From: Flavobacterium okayamense | GTDB taxonomy: Bacteria; Bacteroidota; Bacteroidia; Flavobacteriales; Flavobacteriaceae | Direction of reading: 5' to 3' | DNA: 64,000 bases | Assembly: GCF_019702945.1 (NCBI RefSeq) | Contig: NZ_AP024749.1 | Span: 2,294,001 to 2,358,000 of the forward strand | Shown here: in pieces, positions 22,994 to 31,361 of the stretch | Layout of the letters: every line of letters begins with the position of its first letter | Position numbering within the stretch: the stretch's first letter is position 1 | The notes under the pieces: generated by a model | Seen by the model: the letters and a program-made list of their open reading frames with translations, nothing else | What the model was told of the DNA's origin: nothing | The model's database searches: none | Program-made: the position numbers and the translations under genes

Positions 22994-23087
22994 TGTTTTG
23001 CAAATTTTTTTTGAAAAAATTTTAAAACCTTACTAAACACTAAAAAAATTAAGAACTCCTGCTTACTTTCCCCTCATTTAGGGACGG

Positions 23088-23120
23088 CAAAGATACTATC
23101 TTTATTTCTTACAATCCAAA
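23088..23120 (-). promoter_or_regulatory. rRNA operon promoter P2 (middle, weaker match)
   Basis: Minus strand TTTG (23117-23120), 21 bases, TATCTTTG (23088-23095), then CCGTCCC. The -7 box is perfect and the spacing slightly long. Confidence 0.55.
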
Positions 23121-23195
23121 TAAATTTTTAAGTTTTTTAAAACTTTTTTATTTATTCAAACTTCTCTATAAATCCAATGAACTTGCCTTATCAAA

Positions 23196-23233
23196 GCGGG
23201 TGCAAAAGTAGAACTCTTTTCGCAACTTCCAAA
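23196..23233 (-). promoter_or_regulatory. rRNA operon promoter P3 (distal)
   Basis: Minus strand TTTG (23230-23233), 19 bases, TACTTTTG (23203-23210), then CACCCGC. The 15-base core GCGGGTGCAAAAGTA (plus strand) is identical to that of P1, pointing to duplication of the promoter. Confidence 0.75.
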
Positions 23234-23296
23234 CTTTTTCCTCCCTTTTTTATAAAGTTTTTTTCTTAAACCTAAATATCAATTAGTTACAATTAA

Positions 23297-23330
23297 TCAA
23301 TTACGAATTAAAAATTACGAATTACGAATC
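23297..23330. repeat. AATTACGA simple repeat
   Basis: Imperfect tandem copies of AATTACGA/AAATTACGA. Similar tracts occur at 21047-21085 and 50112-50140. They look like low-complexity intergenic filler, not genes. The rest of the 638-base gap 22801-23438 holds the rRNA promoters, the 16S leader and the element at 23352. Confidence 0.5.
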
Positions 23331-23351
23331 GTTAACAACAAAACGCCTTGA

Positions 23352-23411
23352 ATAGCCCCGATGGTAACGACATCCTTTTTGAAAAAAAAGATATAGTGGA
23401 CAGCGGGAAAT
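23352..23411. repeat. Hairpin-forming intergenic element downstream of the DUF4294 gene
   Basis: Contains ATCCTTTTT and AAAAAAAAGAT as an AT-rich inverted repeat, flanked by AGCCCCGATGG on the left and GGACAGCGGGAAAT on the right. Sequences of this look occur repeatedly between genes in Flavobacteria. It lies just past the minus-strand gene ending at 23439 and could act as its terminator. Confidence 0.45.
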
Positions 23412-23438
23412 CTAACGAACTGAATGGAAGATTGTGTG

Positions 23439-24110
23439 CTACTCTCCTTCTTTATTTGATTTAGCCTTTTCGATACGCTCTCTCCAAATAGAAGCTAAGT
23501 TTTTTAAATCAATAGGTTTTGCAGGATCTTGTTTAACCAAATGACCTTGACGAAATGCAGTAACTAATATACTTTCTATATAAAAATCTTCAAGTTCATT
23601 AAAAGGTTGGTAATCTTCTTTAATATCAATATCAAACAACTTTGCAGTTTTACTAGACCAAAAGGCTTTCCAACCACTTTTATATTCTTTAATTAAATCG
23701 AAAGTTGTTTCTCCTGTTTGTCTATTGATTAATTTTACTAAAATTTGTCCGTCTTTGCGAGAAAGTTTTTTTAAACGCGGTTCAAACTCTTCTTCCAAAT
23801 ACTTTTCAACTATCTTAAAATATTTTTTCTTTTCTTTTTTAGTTTTCAGTTTTGCCATAGTTGTGTTTAACTGAACTAACTTTTCAGCTGTCATCTTTGC
23901 ATAAGGGTAAGTTTTATAAACCCTTCTTTTAAGAATTAACATTTTTTTACGCTCTTCATCTAAAGCGCTATTTCCCGCAACAACTACTTCTTTTAATTCA
24001 ATTGAATATAAAACAGCGGAATCTTGCTTAGTCATTTTAATAGTATCTTGCTCTTGAGCTGAAACTAAAAAAGAAAAGATTAGAAAATATGCTAATAAAA
24101 AATGCTTCAT
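23439..24110 (-). CDS. DUF4294 family secreted protein, function unknown
   Basis: 223 aa. A signal peptide (HFLLAYFLIFSFLVSAQ) is followed by YSIELKEVVVAG and a Lys/Glu-rich helical region (KTKKEKKKYFKIVEKYLEEEFEPRLKKLS) characteristic of DUF4294. LVKLINRQTGETTFDLIKEYKSGWKAFWW-like text marks the conserved core. It is probably periplasmic. It is divergent from the M42 peptidase gene (85 bases between starts), an arrangement seen in related genomes. No enzymatic residues can be identified. Confidence 0.8.
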   Translation of the reverse strand: MKHFLLAYFLIFSFLVSAQEQDTIKMTKQDSAVLYSIELKEVVVAGNSALDEERKKMLILKRRVYKTYPYAKMTAEKLVQLNTTMAKLKTKKEKKKYFKIVEKYLEEEFEPRLKKLSRKDGQILVKLINRQTGETTFDLIKEYKSGWKAFWSSKTAKLFDIDIKEDYQPFNELEDFYIESILVTAFRQGHLVKQDPAKPIDLKNLASIWRERIEKAKSNKEGE

Positions 24111-24195
24111 AACTTTACAAAACTAGTTTCAAAAATAAACAAATATTATCAAGTCTAGCACCAATTTCATATTTTAGCAAAAATTTAAATTAATT

Positions 24196-25284
24196 ATGAG
24201 TTCAAAATCGATATTAAAGAAATCTTCTTTAACCTTTTTAGAAAATTATTTGAATAATGCTTCTCCTACTGGTTGGGAAGCTTCAGGTCAAAAATTATGG
24301 ATGGATTACCTTAAACCTTATGTTGATACCTTTATTACAGACACCTATGGATCAGCTGTTGGTGTTATTAATCCTGATGCTCCATATAAAGTAGTAATTG
24401 AAGGACATGCTGATGAAATTTCTTGGTACGTTAATTATATTACTGATGACGGGCTAATATATGTAATACGTAATGGAGGAAGTGACCATATGATAGCTCC
24501 TTCTAAAAGAGTAAATATACATACTAAAAAAGGAATAGTTAGAGGGGTTTTTGGTTGGCCTGCAATTCATACACGTAATAGAGATAAAGAAGAACCTGCA
24601 AAAATTAGCAATATATTTATAGATTGTGGATGCGAAAGTAAAAAAGAAGTTGAAGATTTAGGAATACACGTGGGGTGTGTTATTACTTATCCAGATAATT
24701 TTGAAATCTTAAACGGAAATAAATTCATTTGTCGTGCTATTGATAATAGAATGGGTGGATTTATGATTGCAGAAGTTGCCCGTTTATTAAAAGAAAACAA
24801 AAAAAAATTACCTTTTGGTTTATATATTGTAAATTCAGTTCAGGAAGAAATTGGTTTACGTGGTGCTGAAATGATTACGCAAACAATTAAACCAAATGTT
24901 GCTATTGTAACTGATGTATGTCACGATACTACTACTCCAATGATTGATAAAAAAATTGAAGGTGATTTAAAAATGGGACGCGGACCAGTTATTGCTTACG
25001 CACCAGCGACTCAAAATGTATTACGAGAAATGATTATTGACACCGCAGTAGAGAATAAAATTCCTTTTCAACGTCATGCTTCTTCTCGTGTGACAGGAAC
25101 TGATACTGATGCATTTGCTTATAGCAATGGAGGAGTTGCTTCGGCATTAATTTCTTTACCATTACGTTATATGCATACAACAGTAGAAATGGTTCATCAA
25201 GAAGATGTAGAAAATGTGATTAAATTAATCTACGAAAGTTTACTTAAGATTGAAAACAACGAAACGTTTTCATATTTTAAATAA
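24196..25284 (+). CDS. M42 family metallo-aminopeptidase
   Basis: 362 aa, usual for M42 (glutamyl/leucyl aminopeptidase, historically also labelled endoglucanase). Metal ligands are recognisable: His in VIEGHADEI, Asp in CRAIDNRMGG, the catalytic Glu pair in SVQEEIGLRGA, Asp in IVTDVCHDT and His in YMHTTVEMVHQED. It is cytoplasmic and expected to be a large oligomeric shell with two metal ions. It is followed 8 bases later by the sensor kinase gene, so cotranscription is likely, though no functional link is evident. Confidence 0.9.
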   Translation: MSSKSILKKSSLTFLENYLNNASPTGWEASGQKLWMDYLKPYVDTFITDTYGSAVGVINPDAPYKVVIEGHADEISWYVNYITDDGLIYVIRNGGSDHMIAPSKRVNIHTKKGIVRGVFGWPAIHTRNRDKEEPAKISNIFIDCGCESKKEVEDLGIHVGCVITYPDNFEILNGNKFICRAIDNRMGGFMIAEVARLLKENKKKLPFGLYIVNSVQEEIGLRGAEMITQTIKPNVAIVTDVCHDTTTPMIDKKIEGDLKMGRGPVIAYAPATQNVLREMIIDTAVENKIPFQRHASSRVTGTDTDAFAYSNGGVASALISLPLRYMHTTVEMVHQEDVENVIKLIYESLLKIENNETFSYFK

Positions 25285-25292
25285 TACAAATA

Positions 25293-27221
25293 ATGTATAA
25301 ACTAGCCTTTTCTGTTTTAGTTTCTTTATTCTTATTTATAAATGTAGCTTTTGCAAACGATACAATTGTAAATACATTTAAAAAGAAAAATGAAATAGAA
25401 AAGGTTTCTTATTTTAGAAATCTTCATAAAGAAGATAAAATTCAATACTTAAAATTTTTCGAAACGTCTTTTTTAAAACTTTTGAATGATAATTTAAAGA
25501 GTAAAGAAAAGACAAAAAGTTTTCTTTTTTGCTTAGCATTGATTGAACAGCTTCAAGAAAAAGATATTTTAGCTATTTCCGATTTTAAAGCTTTACTTGA
25601 AGATGAAAAATTCAAATTAACTAATAGAGAACGCATGGATATATATGTCGCCATGCAAGAATCATATTTAAAGCTCAATTTATATTCAAAAGTTTTCGAT
25701 TGTAATAATCAAATTAATAATCTTATTGAACAAGGAGTCGATTATCCATTGTGGAGTTATAATATTCAAAGTAGATTATATTTACAACTTCAACAGTATG
25801 ATAAAGCAATTCCACAATTAAAAAAAGAAATTTCCTTTTTACTCCTAAACAAACAGCGTGATTCATTAATTATTCCTTCTGCTTATAACGATTTAGGATA
25901 TTATTATTCGTTAGTCAATAAAAATGATTCTGCAATTTATTTTTTTAATAAATCGCACCAACTTACATTAAAAAATAAAAACTACATTGATTCTGTAAGT
26001 TATAATAGCCTACTTTTAAATACTCAAGAAAATATTGCTAATAGTTATTTGCATAAAAATGAATATGACAAAGCAATAAATCAAATTTTATCAATTAATA
26101 ATCAGTTTGACTTAAATAAAGAAAGTCCTAATTATATAAGTCGACAAATAATGTTGGCAAATGCCTATTTAGGTAAAAATGATTTTGAAAAAGTCAGAAA
26201 CCTAATAATTGAGATTAATCAACTTTGTTGTTTCAATATTGTTTCTATAAAAATTCAATTTTTAAACTTAAAACATTCTTATTATAAAAAGACTGGAAAC
26301 GATAAGTTAGCCTACGAAAATTTACTTTTAATCAAAAATTACAACGATTCAATTTCAAACATTCAACAACAAAAACTTTTAAAAAGTACGGAACTTAATT
26401 ATGTAATTGAAGAAAACGAACGTGAGGTTCTTGAAAAGAATAAGATAATTAAAGAAAAGGAAGATACTATTTTTACAACAACTATTGTTGCACTTTCAAT
26501 TTTGTTAGTCATTAGTTTTTTGTTTGTAAGAATTAACCGAAAGAAGCGATTTGAAATTGAAAAAATGAACAATTCAATTGCTCAAAAAAACACGCAAATT
26601 GAAGCTTCATTGAAAGAAAAAGAAATACTCCTTAAAGAAATTCATCATCGTGTTAAAAATAATCTTCAAGTTATTTCAGGAATTTTAGACATTCAAAACT
26701 TTAGCATAAAAGAACCCGAAATTAAAGCGATTTTAAATGAAGGTCAAAACCGAATTCAATCTATTGCTTTACTACATAAAACAATGTATCAAAATCAGAA
26801 TTTTAATGCTGTAGATTTTGAACAATACGTAAATGAATTAATAACACATAGTAAACAATCTAATTATTCATTGAATAAGAATATTGATATCGATGTAAAG
26901 GTAGATTCAGTTCAACTAGAAATTGATTATGCAGTTCCACTTGGATTAATTATAAATGAACTCATAAACAATGCTTACAAACATGCATTTAATGATATTG
27001 AAAATGGTTCAATTACTATAAAGCTGGAAAAACTTGTAAAAAACAATTATTCACTTTTATTTAAAGATAACGGAATTGGTTTTCCTGAAAACTTTGATGA
27101 AAATAAATTGAATTCTGTTGGATTTGAATTAATAAACGGACTAACAAAACAACTAAACGGTAAATTATCCATTTTGAATAAAAATGGAGCAATTATCAAA
27201 ATAAACTTCAACACCAACTAA
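25293..27221 (+). CDS. TPR-containing sensor histidine kinase (HisKA_2 type)
   Basis: 642 aa. A signal peptide (about 1-22) is followed by a tetratricopeptide-like helical region (about 50-360), then a charged coiled coil (about 365-392), one membrane helix (about 395-412, TIVALSILLVISFLFV) and a second coiled coil. The dimerisation/phosphoacceptor box EIHHRVKNNLQVISGILDIQ (about 449-468) carries the likely phospho-His. The ATPase has N box NELINNAYKHAF and G box DNGIGFP. The TPR part would sense in the periplasm. The response regulator gene follows after one base. The stimulus is unknown. Confidence 0.88.
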   Translation: MYKLAFSVLVSLFLFINVAFANDTIVNTFKKKNEIEKVSYFRNLHKEDKIQYLKFFETSFLKLLNDNLKSKEKTKSFLFCLALIEQLQEKDILAISDFKALLEDEKFKLTNRERMDIYVAMQESYLKLNLYSKVFDCNNQINNLIEQGVDYPLWSYNIQSRLYLQLQQYDKAIPQLKKEISFLLLNKQRDSLIIPSAYNDLGYYYSLVNKNDSAIYFFNKSHQLTLKNKNYIDSVSYNSLLLNTQENIANSYLHKNEYDKAINQILSINNQFDLNKESPNYISRQIMLANAYLGKNDFEKVRNLIIEINQLCCFNIVSIKIQFLNLKHSYYKKTGNDKLAYENLLLIKNYNDSISNIQQQKLLKSTELNYVIEENEREVLEKNKIIKEKEDTIFTTTIVALSILLVISFLFVRINRKKRFEIEKMNNSIAQKNTQIEASLKEKEILLKEIHHRVKNNLQVISGILDIQNFSIKEPEIKAILNEGQNRIQSIALLHKTMYQNQNFNAVDFEQYVNELITHSKQSNYSLNKNIDIDVKVDSVQLEIDYAVPLGLIINELINNAYKHAFNDIENGSITIKLEKLVKNNYSLLFKDNGIGFPENFDENKLNSVGFELINGLTKQLNGKLSILNKNGAIIKINFNTN

Positions 27222-27222
27222 A

Positions 27223-27921
27223 ATGCAAACACCTTTACAAATATTAATTGTAGAAGACGAATTTATTACCCAAAAAACTATTTCTAATTACTTGGTTGAA
27301 ATTGGTTACGAAATTGCTGGTTTAGCAATGAGTGCGAAAGAAGCCAAAGAAATTTTAGACACTAAAAATGTAAATTTCGTAATCTTAGACATTAATATAA
27401 AAGGCGAACATAATGGAATTTGGCTTGGAAATTATATTAAAGAAAATTATAACCTTCCGTTTATCTATTTAACTGCTTATTCCGATAATGAAACAATCTC
27501 TAATGCATTAGAAAGTGAACCTTTTAGTTATTTAGTTAAACCATTTCAAAAACATGACTTACTTACTTCAATTGAAGTTAGTGTTCTAAATTACAATAAA
27601 TTAAATCCTAAAAAAGAAGATACTTTATTAATAAAACACAACGAAGTTTATAAAAAAGTTATCATTTCAAATATCAATTATATTGAAAGTGATAAAAATT
27701 ATTTAAAGCTCTATTGTGAAGAAGAAATATATAGATATCGTTCTACTATTACAGATTTTATAAGTCTTTTGCCAAAAGAATTCATTCAAACACATAAAGG
27801 ATTTATTGTAAATTCTAAAAAAATAACTGGTTTTAGTAATTCGTTTGTTGAAATCGAAAAAGTAAAAATTCCTATTTCTAAAACATTTAAAGATGATGTT
27901 TTAAACACTTTAAGTCTTTAA
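27223..27921 (+). CDS. Response regulator with LytTR DNA-binding domain
   Basis: 232 aa. The receiver domain (1-120) has acidic residues E11-D12, phospho-acceptor D56 in VILDINIKG, and the conserved Lys in YLVKPF. The LytTR domain (about 138-232) shows IISNINYIESDKNYLKLYCEE and EFIQTHKGFIVNSKKI. It should be phosphorylated by the kinase encoded just upstream and bind direct repeats in DNA. ATTTCATYC repeats lie directly after its stop codon, before the next gene. Confidence 0.92.
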   Translation: MQTPLQILIVEDEFITQKTISNYLVEIGYEIAGLAMSAKEAKEILDTKNVNFVILDINIKGEHNGIWLGNYIKENYNLPFIYLTAYSDNETISNALESEPFSYLVKPFQKHDLLTSIEVSVLNYNKLNPKKEDTLLIKHNEVYKKVIISNINYIESDKNYLKLYCEEEIYRYRSTITDFISLLPKEFIQTHKGFIVNSKKITGFSNSFVEIEKVKIPISKTFKDDVLNTLSL

Positions 27922-27927
27922 AATTAG

Positions 27928-27986
27928 ATTTCATCCCAAAATAATTTCATTCTTCCCAATAATTTTATAGATCTAACATTTCATTC
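27928..27986. repeat. Three ATTTCATYC direct repeats before the VGINT-type gene
   Basis: ATTTCATCC (27928-27936), ATTTCATTC (27944-27952) and ATTTCATTC (27978-27986). They lie in the 100-base gap between the LytTR regulator gene and the secreted protein gene. A role as regulator sites is a guess based on position and on LytTR proteins binding direct repeats. Confidence 0.35.
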
Positions 27987-28021
27987 AATTTTTGTGTCGC
28001 TAAACAACAACCATACACAAA

Positions 28022-29365
28022 ATGAGAAAAATTCTGCTTTTACTTATTTTTCCTTTAGTGATAAATGCTCAAGTAGGAATAAACACCACAACACCACATT
28101 CAAGCTCAATGCTTGATATTACTGCAACAAACAAAGGACTTTTAGTACCTAGAATTTCAATTCCAAACCTAAATGCTGCTGCTCCAGTATCAACTCCAGC
28201 CGAAAGCTTATTGGTTTACAATACTAATATATCAACAGGTATAGGTTTTCATTATTGGAACGGTTCTCAATGGGTTCCATTTACGGGTGCCGCAGATAAT
28301 GACTGGATTATTATAGGTAATGATATGTATAATGGTAATTCTGGAAATGTAGGTGTAGGAACCACTACTCCAACGACAAAATTTCACGTTGAAAATATTG
28401 GAGTTCCATCTACAGTTGTTAATCAAGATTTTGAAAGTAATTCAATTACACCTTTAACAACTTCAGGAAGTACGAACTGGGCAACACAAAGTACACAAGT
28501 ACAAGCAGGAACCTATGCAGCTGCTTCTGGAACAATTGGAGATAGTCAAAGTACATCAATTCAATACAATGCAACAATTCCTTCAGGCGGAGCAAATTTA
28601 AATTTTCACTATAGAGTAAGTAGTGAAAGTGGTTATGATTATTTACGTTTTTATATTGACGGAATTCAACAAGGCGAATGGTCAGGAATAGTAAATTGGA
28701 CATTATTTACAACTGTTCTAACTGCAGGTTCACATACTTTAACTTGGACTTACAGTAAAGATAGTTCAGCATCTTCTGGTGATGATAAAGCATATTTAGA
28801 TAATATTATCATTTCTACTTCTGCTCCAGCTGCGGTAAGAATTGTAGATGGTAATCAAGCTGTTGGTAAAGTTTTAACTTCTGATGGAAATGGAAATGCA
28901 ACATGGCAACCAATTACAAATACAAGTATAACTGATATTCCACTTATGGCTTCAATTCCAGGAATGGTAATACCTATTTGTAATAATATCTCAGCAGGTT
29001 CCACTGGTAGTTTTAGTATAACTATTAAAGGAGTTCCAACTACAGTTAACTGGGAAGTTTTAATAAAACAAGCTAAAAGTGGTTCAACAAATGTTTCTGG
29101 TCAACAAGTTGCAAACGCAGAAGTTTTAGCAGAAAGACTCCAAGTTAGATATGATTTTACGCCTCAATTACCATTTAATCCAAACGGTTTTATATTCAGT
29201 GCCAATAATAACAGCGGTCATCCAGATGTGTTTGTATTAAACTATGCAAATAAATCGCAAAGTTCTATTACTGTTAATATTGCAAGAGTAGATCGATTTG
29301 CAGAGCAGTCTGGAGCTAACTGTTGGCAAGGTCAGTTTTATTTTGATGCATTTATTACTGACTAA
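28022..29365 (+). CDS. Secreted protein with VGINTTTP opening, function unknown
   Basis: 447 aa. A signal peptide (RKILLLLIFPLVINAQ) is followed by VGINTTTPHSSSMLDITATNKGLLVPR, a motif common to many flavobacterial secreted and tail-fibre-like proteins, repeated as VGVGTTTPTTKFHV near residue 115. A middle beta-sandwich (about 138-268) with DFESNS and LDNIIIS resembles a MAM/jelly-roll carbohydrate or protein-binding module. The C-terminal about 150 residues are beta-rich and unidentified. No T9SS sorting domain is evident. It is probably a surface or extracellular structural protein. Confidence 0.7.
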   Translation: MRKILLLLIFPLVINAQVGINTTTPHSSSMLDITATNKGLLVPRISIPNLNAAAPVSTPAESLLVYNTNISTGIGFHYWNGSQWVPFTGAADNDWIIIGNDMYNGNSGNVGVGTTTPTTKFHVENIGVPSTVVNQDFESNSITPLTTSGSTNWATQSTQVQAGTYAAASGTIGDSQSTSIQYNATIPSGGANLNFHYRVSSESGYDYLRFYIDGIQQGEWSGIVNWTLFTTVLTAGSHTLTWTYSKDSSASSGDDKAYLDNIIISTSAPAAVRIVDGNQAVGKVLTSDGNGNATWQPITNTSITDIPLMASIPGMVIPICNNISAGSTGSFSITIKGVPTTVNWEVLIKQAKSGSTNVSGQQVANAEVLAERLQVRYDFTPQLPFNPNGFIFSANNNSGHPDVFVLNYANKSQSSITVNIARVDRFAEQSGANCWQGQFYFDAFITD

Positions 29366-29423
29366 TTAAGTTTGACTTTCTTTTCATTTATAATTAATAG
29401 AGAGTAATTTAGAGGTTATGTTG

Positions 29424-29448
29424 AAAAGCCCCGCATTGCGGGGCTTTT
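29424..29448. terminator. Bidirectional terminator between convergent genes
   Basis: AAAAGCCCCGCA and TGCGGGGCTTTT form a perfect stem. It sits between the plus-strand gene ending 29365 and the minus-strand gene ending 29471. Confidence 0.92.
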
Positions 29449-29470
29449 TATTAATTACTTAGAGTCAAAA

Positions 29471-29875
29471 TTATTTTCTTTTCTTAGCTTCTGTTAAAAC
29501 TTGAATTACTTCAGTAGCCTTAACTGATTTTGCATGATCTAAAGCTGTATTACCATTGTTGTCTTCTGTATTAATTTTTGCTCCTTTAGACAATAAAAAA
29601 CTAGTAATTTCTACATTATTATAGCGAGCTGCCATCATTAAAGGCGTTGTGCCTCTTTGAATTTTATCATTAACATCGGCACCATACTCTACAAGTTTTT
29701 TAACCAAATCAAAATCTCCTTTACTAATCGCAACACATAAAGGTGTTGCATCATAATAAGTTTCTACTCCTACTATTGTGCGAAAATCATTCACACTTGA
29801 TAATTCGTTTGCATTAACAGTTCCTAATCCTAGAAAAACTAATGCCATTCCTAAATAACTGATCGTTTTTTTCAT
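29471..29875 (-). CDS. Small secreted ankyrin-repeat protein
   Basis: 134 aa. A signal peptide (ISYLGMALVFLGLGTVNA) is followed by about three ankyrin repeats: TPLCVAISKGDFDLVKKLVEYGADVN, TPLMMAARYNNVEITSFLLSKGAKIN and TALDHAKSVKATEVIQVL (given by pattern). Bacterial periplasmic ankyrin proteins sometimes accompany catalases or redox enzymes, but no such partner is next to this one. The protein-binding role is inferred from the fold. Confidence 0.82.
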   Translation of the reverse strand: MKKTISYLGMALVFLGLGTVNANELSSVNDFRTIVGVETYYDATPLCVAISKGDFDLVKKLVEYGADVNDKIQRGTTPLMMAARYNNVEITSFLLSKGAKINTEDNNGNTALDHAKSVKATEVIQVLTEAKKRK

Positions 29876-30106
29876 GATAAAAAAATTTAAATGATTAATG
29901 ATTGATAATTGTAAGACGTTCGAAATATATTTCTGTTACCAATAATTTTTATAATAATATTTTTTTAACACTTTAGTTTTCAAACACCTACAATTCAAAA
30001 GTATTTATATAATTACAAAAACTCATTATTAAAAATGTTATACAATCATTAGTATATCTTAAATTATAAATCTTAAACTTAAATAGTGTTTACCATATAA
30101 ATTAAT

Positions 30107-30114
30107 TATCTTTG
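30107..30114 (+). promoter_or_regulatory. -7 promoter element for the RsmB-like gene
   Basis: TATCTTTG followed by CAGGC, 22 bases before the start codon. The remainder of the 261-base gap 29876-30136 is AT-rich with no other feature seen. Confidence 0.5.
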
Positions 30115-30136
30115 CAGGCTTATTTATTTTTAAAAA

Positions 30137-31351
30137 ATGAGATTACATAGAAATTTGTGTTTTACGGTTATCGATTCATTAATGGCTATCTTTAATGAGG
30201 GTGTTTATGCTGATAAAGTTGTTGCATTAGCCTTAAAAAAAGATAAACGTTGGGGAAGTAAAGACCGTAAGTTTGTTGCAGAAACTATTTATGAAATAGT
30301 ACGATGGAAAAGATTATATGCTGAAATTGCAGAAGTAAAAGAACCATTTACAAGAGATAATGTATGGCGCATATTTGCGGTTTGGGCAGTTTTAAGAGGC
30401 ATTACTCTACCAGATTGGAAATATTTTGAACATACCCCAGTAAGAAGGATAAAAGGAAAGTTTGATGAATTATCTAAAATTAGAAAATTCAAAGAGTCTA
30501 TTCCTGATTGGATGGATGAAATTGGTGTTAAAGAGCTTGGTGAAAAGAAATGGAGTCAAGAAATTGCAGCTCAAAACAAGCAAGCTGAAGTAATTTTAAG
30601 AGTTAATACGCTTAAAACAACAAAAGAAAAATTACGCGCCATTTTAATGGACGATAACATTGAAACTGAATTCTTAAAAGATTATCAAGACGCTTTAATT
30701 TTAAAAGAAAGAGCAAATGTGTTTTTAACACAAGCATTTAAAGATGGACTTTTTGAAGTTCAAGATGCTTCTTCACAATTAGTTGCTTATTATCTTGATG
30801 TTGAACCAGGTATGCGAGTTGTAGATACTTGTGCTGGTGCTGGTGGAAAGACGTTGCATTTAGCTTCTTTAATGAATAATAAAGGGCAATTGATCGCAAT
30901 GGACATTTATGAAAGTAAATTAAAGCAATTAAAAACCCGTGCAAAAAGAAATGGCGTACACAATGTAGAATTTAGAGTTATTGATTCTACTAAAGTAATA
31001 AAAAAGCTTCACGAAAAAGCTGATAGAGTTTTGATTGATGCTCCTTGTAGTGGACTTGGTGTTCTTAAAAGAAATCCAGATAGTAAATGGAAATTGCAAC
31101 CAGAATTTATTGAAAATATTAAAAAAACTCAAGCTGAAGTCTTAGACAATTATTCAAAAATTGTGAAACCTGGTGGAAAAATGGTTTATGCAACATGTTC
31201 GGTTTTACCTTCCGAGAATGAAGAACAAATTAAGCATTTCCTAAACTCTGAAGCTGGAAAAAATTTTAGTTTTGTAAAAGAACATAAAGTTTTAGCTCAC
31301 GAAAGTGGCTTTGATGGATTTTACATGGCTTTATTGGAAAGAAATAAATAA
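30137..31351 (+). CDS. RsmB/NOP-family RNA (cytosine-5) methyltransferase
   Basis: 404 aa. The N-terminal helical region (about 1-110, MAIFNEGVYADKVVALALKKDKRWGSKDRKFVAE by pattern) resembles the NusB-like part of RsmB. The SAM-binding motif is VVDTCAGAGGKTLHLASL. The two catalytic cysteines of m5C methyltransferases are in DAPCSGLG and YATCSVLPSENEEQ. It most likely methylates a cytosine in 16S rRNA; whether it matches RsmB or RsmF in site choice cannot be told. The start at MRLHRN fits related proteins. Confidence 0.88.
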   Translation: MRLHRNLCFTVIDSLMAIFNEGVYADKVVALALKKDKRWGSKDRKFVAETIYEIVRWKRLYAEIAEVKEPFTRDNVWRIFAVWAVLRGITLPDWKYFEHTPVRRIKGKFDELSKIRKFKESIPDWMDEIGVKELGEKKWSQEIAAQNKQAEVILRVNTLKTTKEKLRAILMDDNIETEFLKDYQDALILKERANVFLTQAFKDGLFEVQDASSQLVAYYLDVEPGMRVVDTCAGAGGKTLHLASLMNNKGQLIAMDIYESKLKQLKTRAKRNGVHNVEFRVIDSTKVIKKLHEKADRVLIDAPCSGLGVLKRNPDSKWKLQPEFIENIKKTQAEVLDNYSKIVKPGGKMVYATCSVLPSENEEQIKHFLNSEAGKNFSFVKEHKVLAHESGFDGFYMALLERNK

Positions 31352-31361
31352 ATTTAAGATT

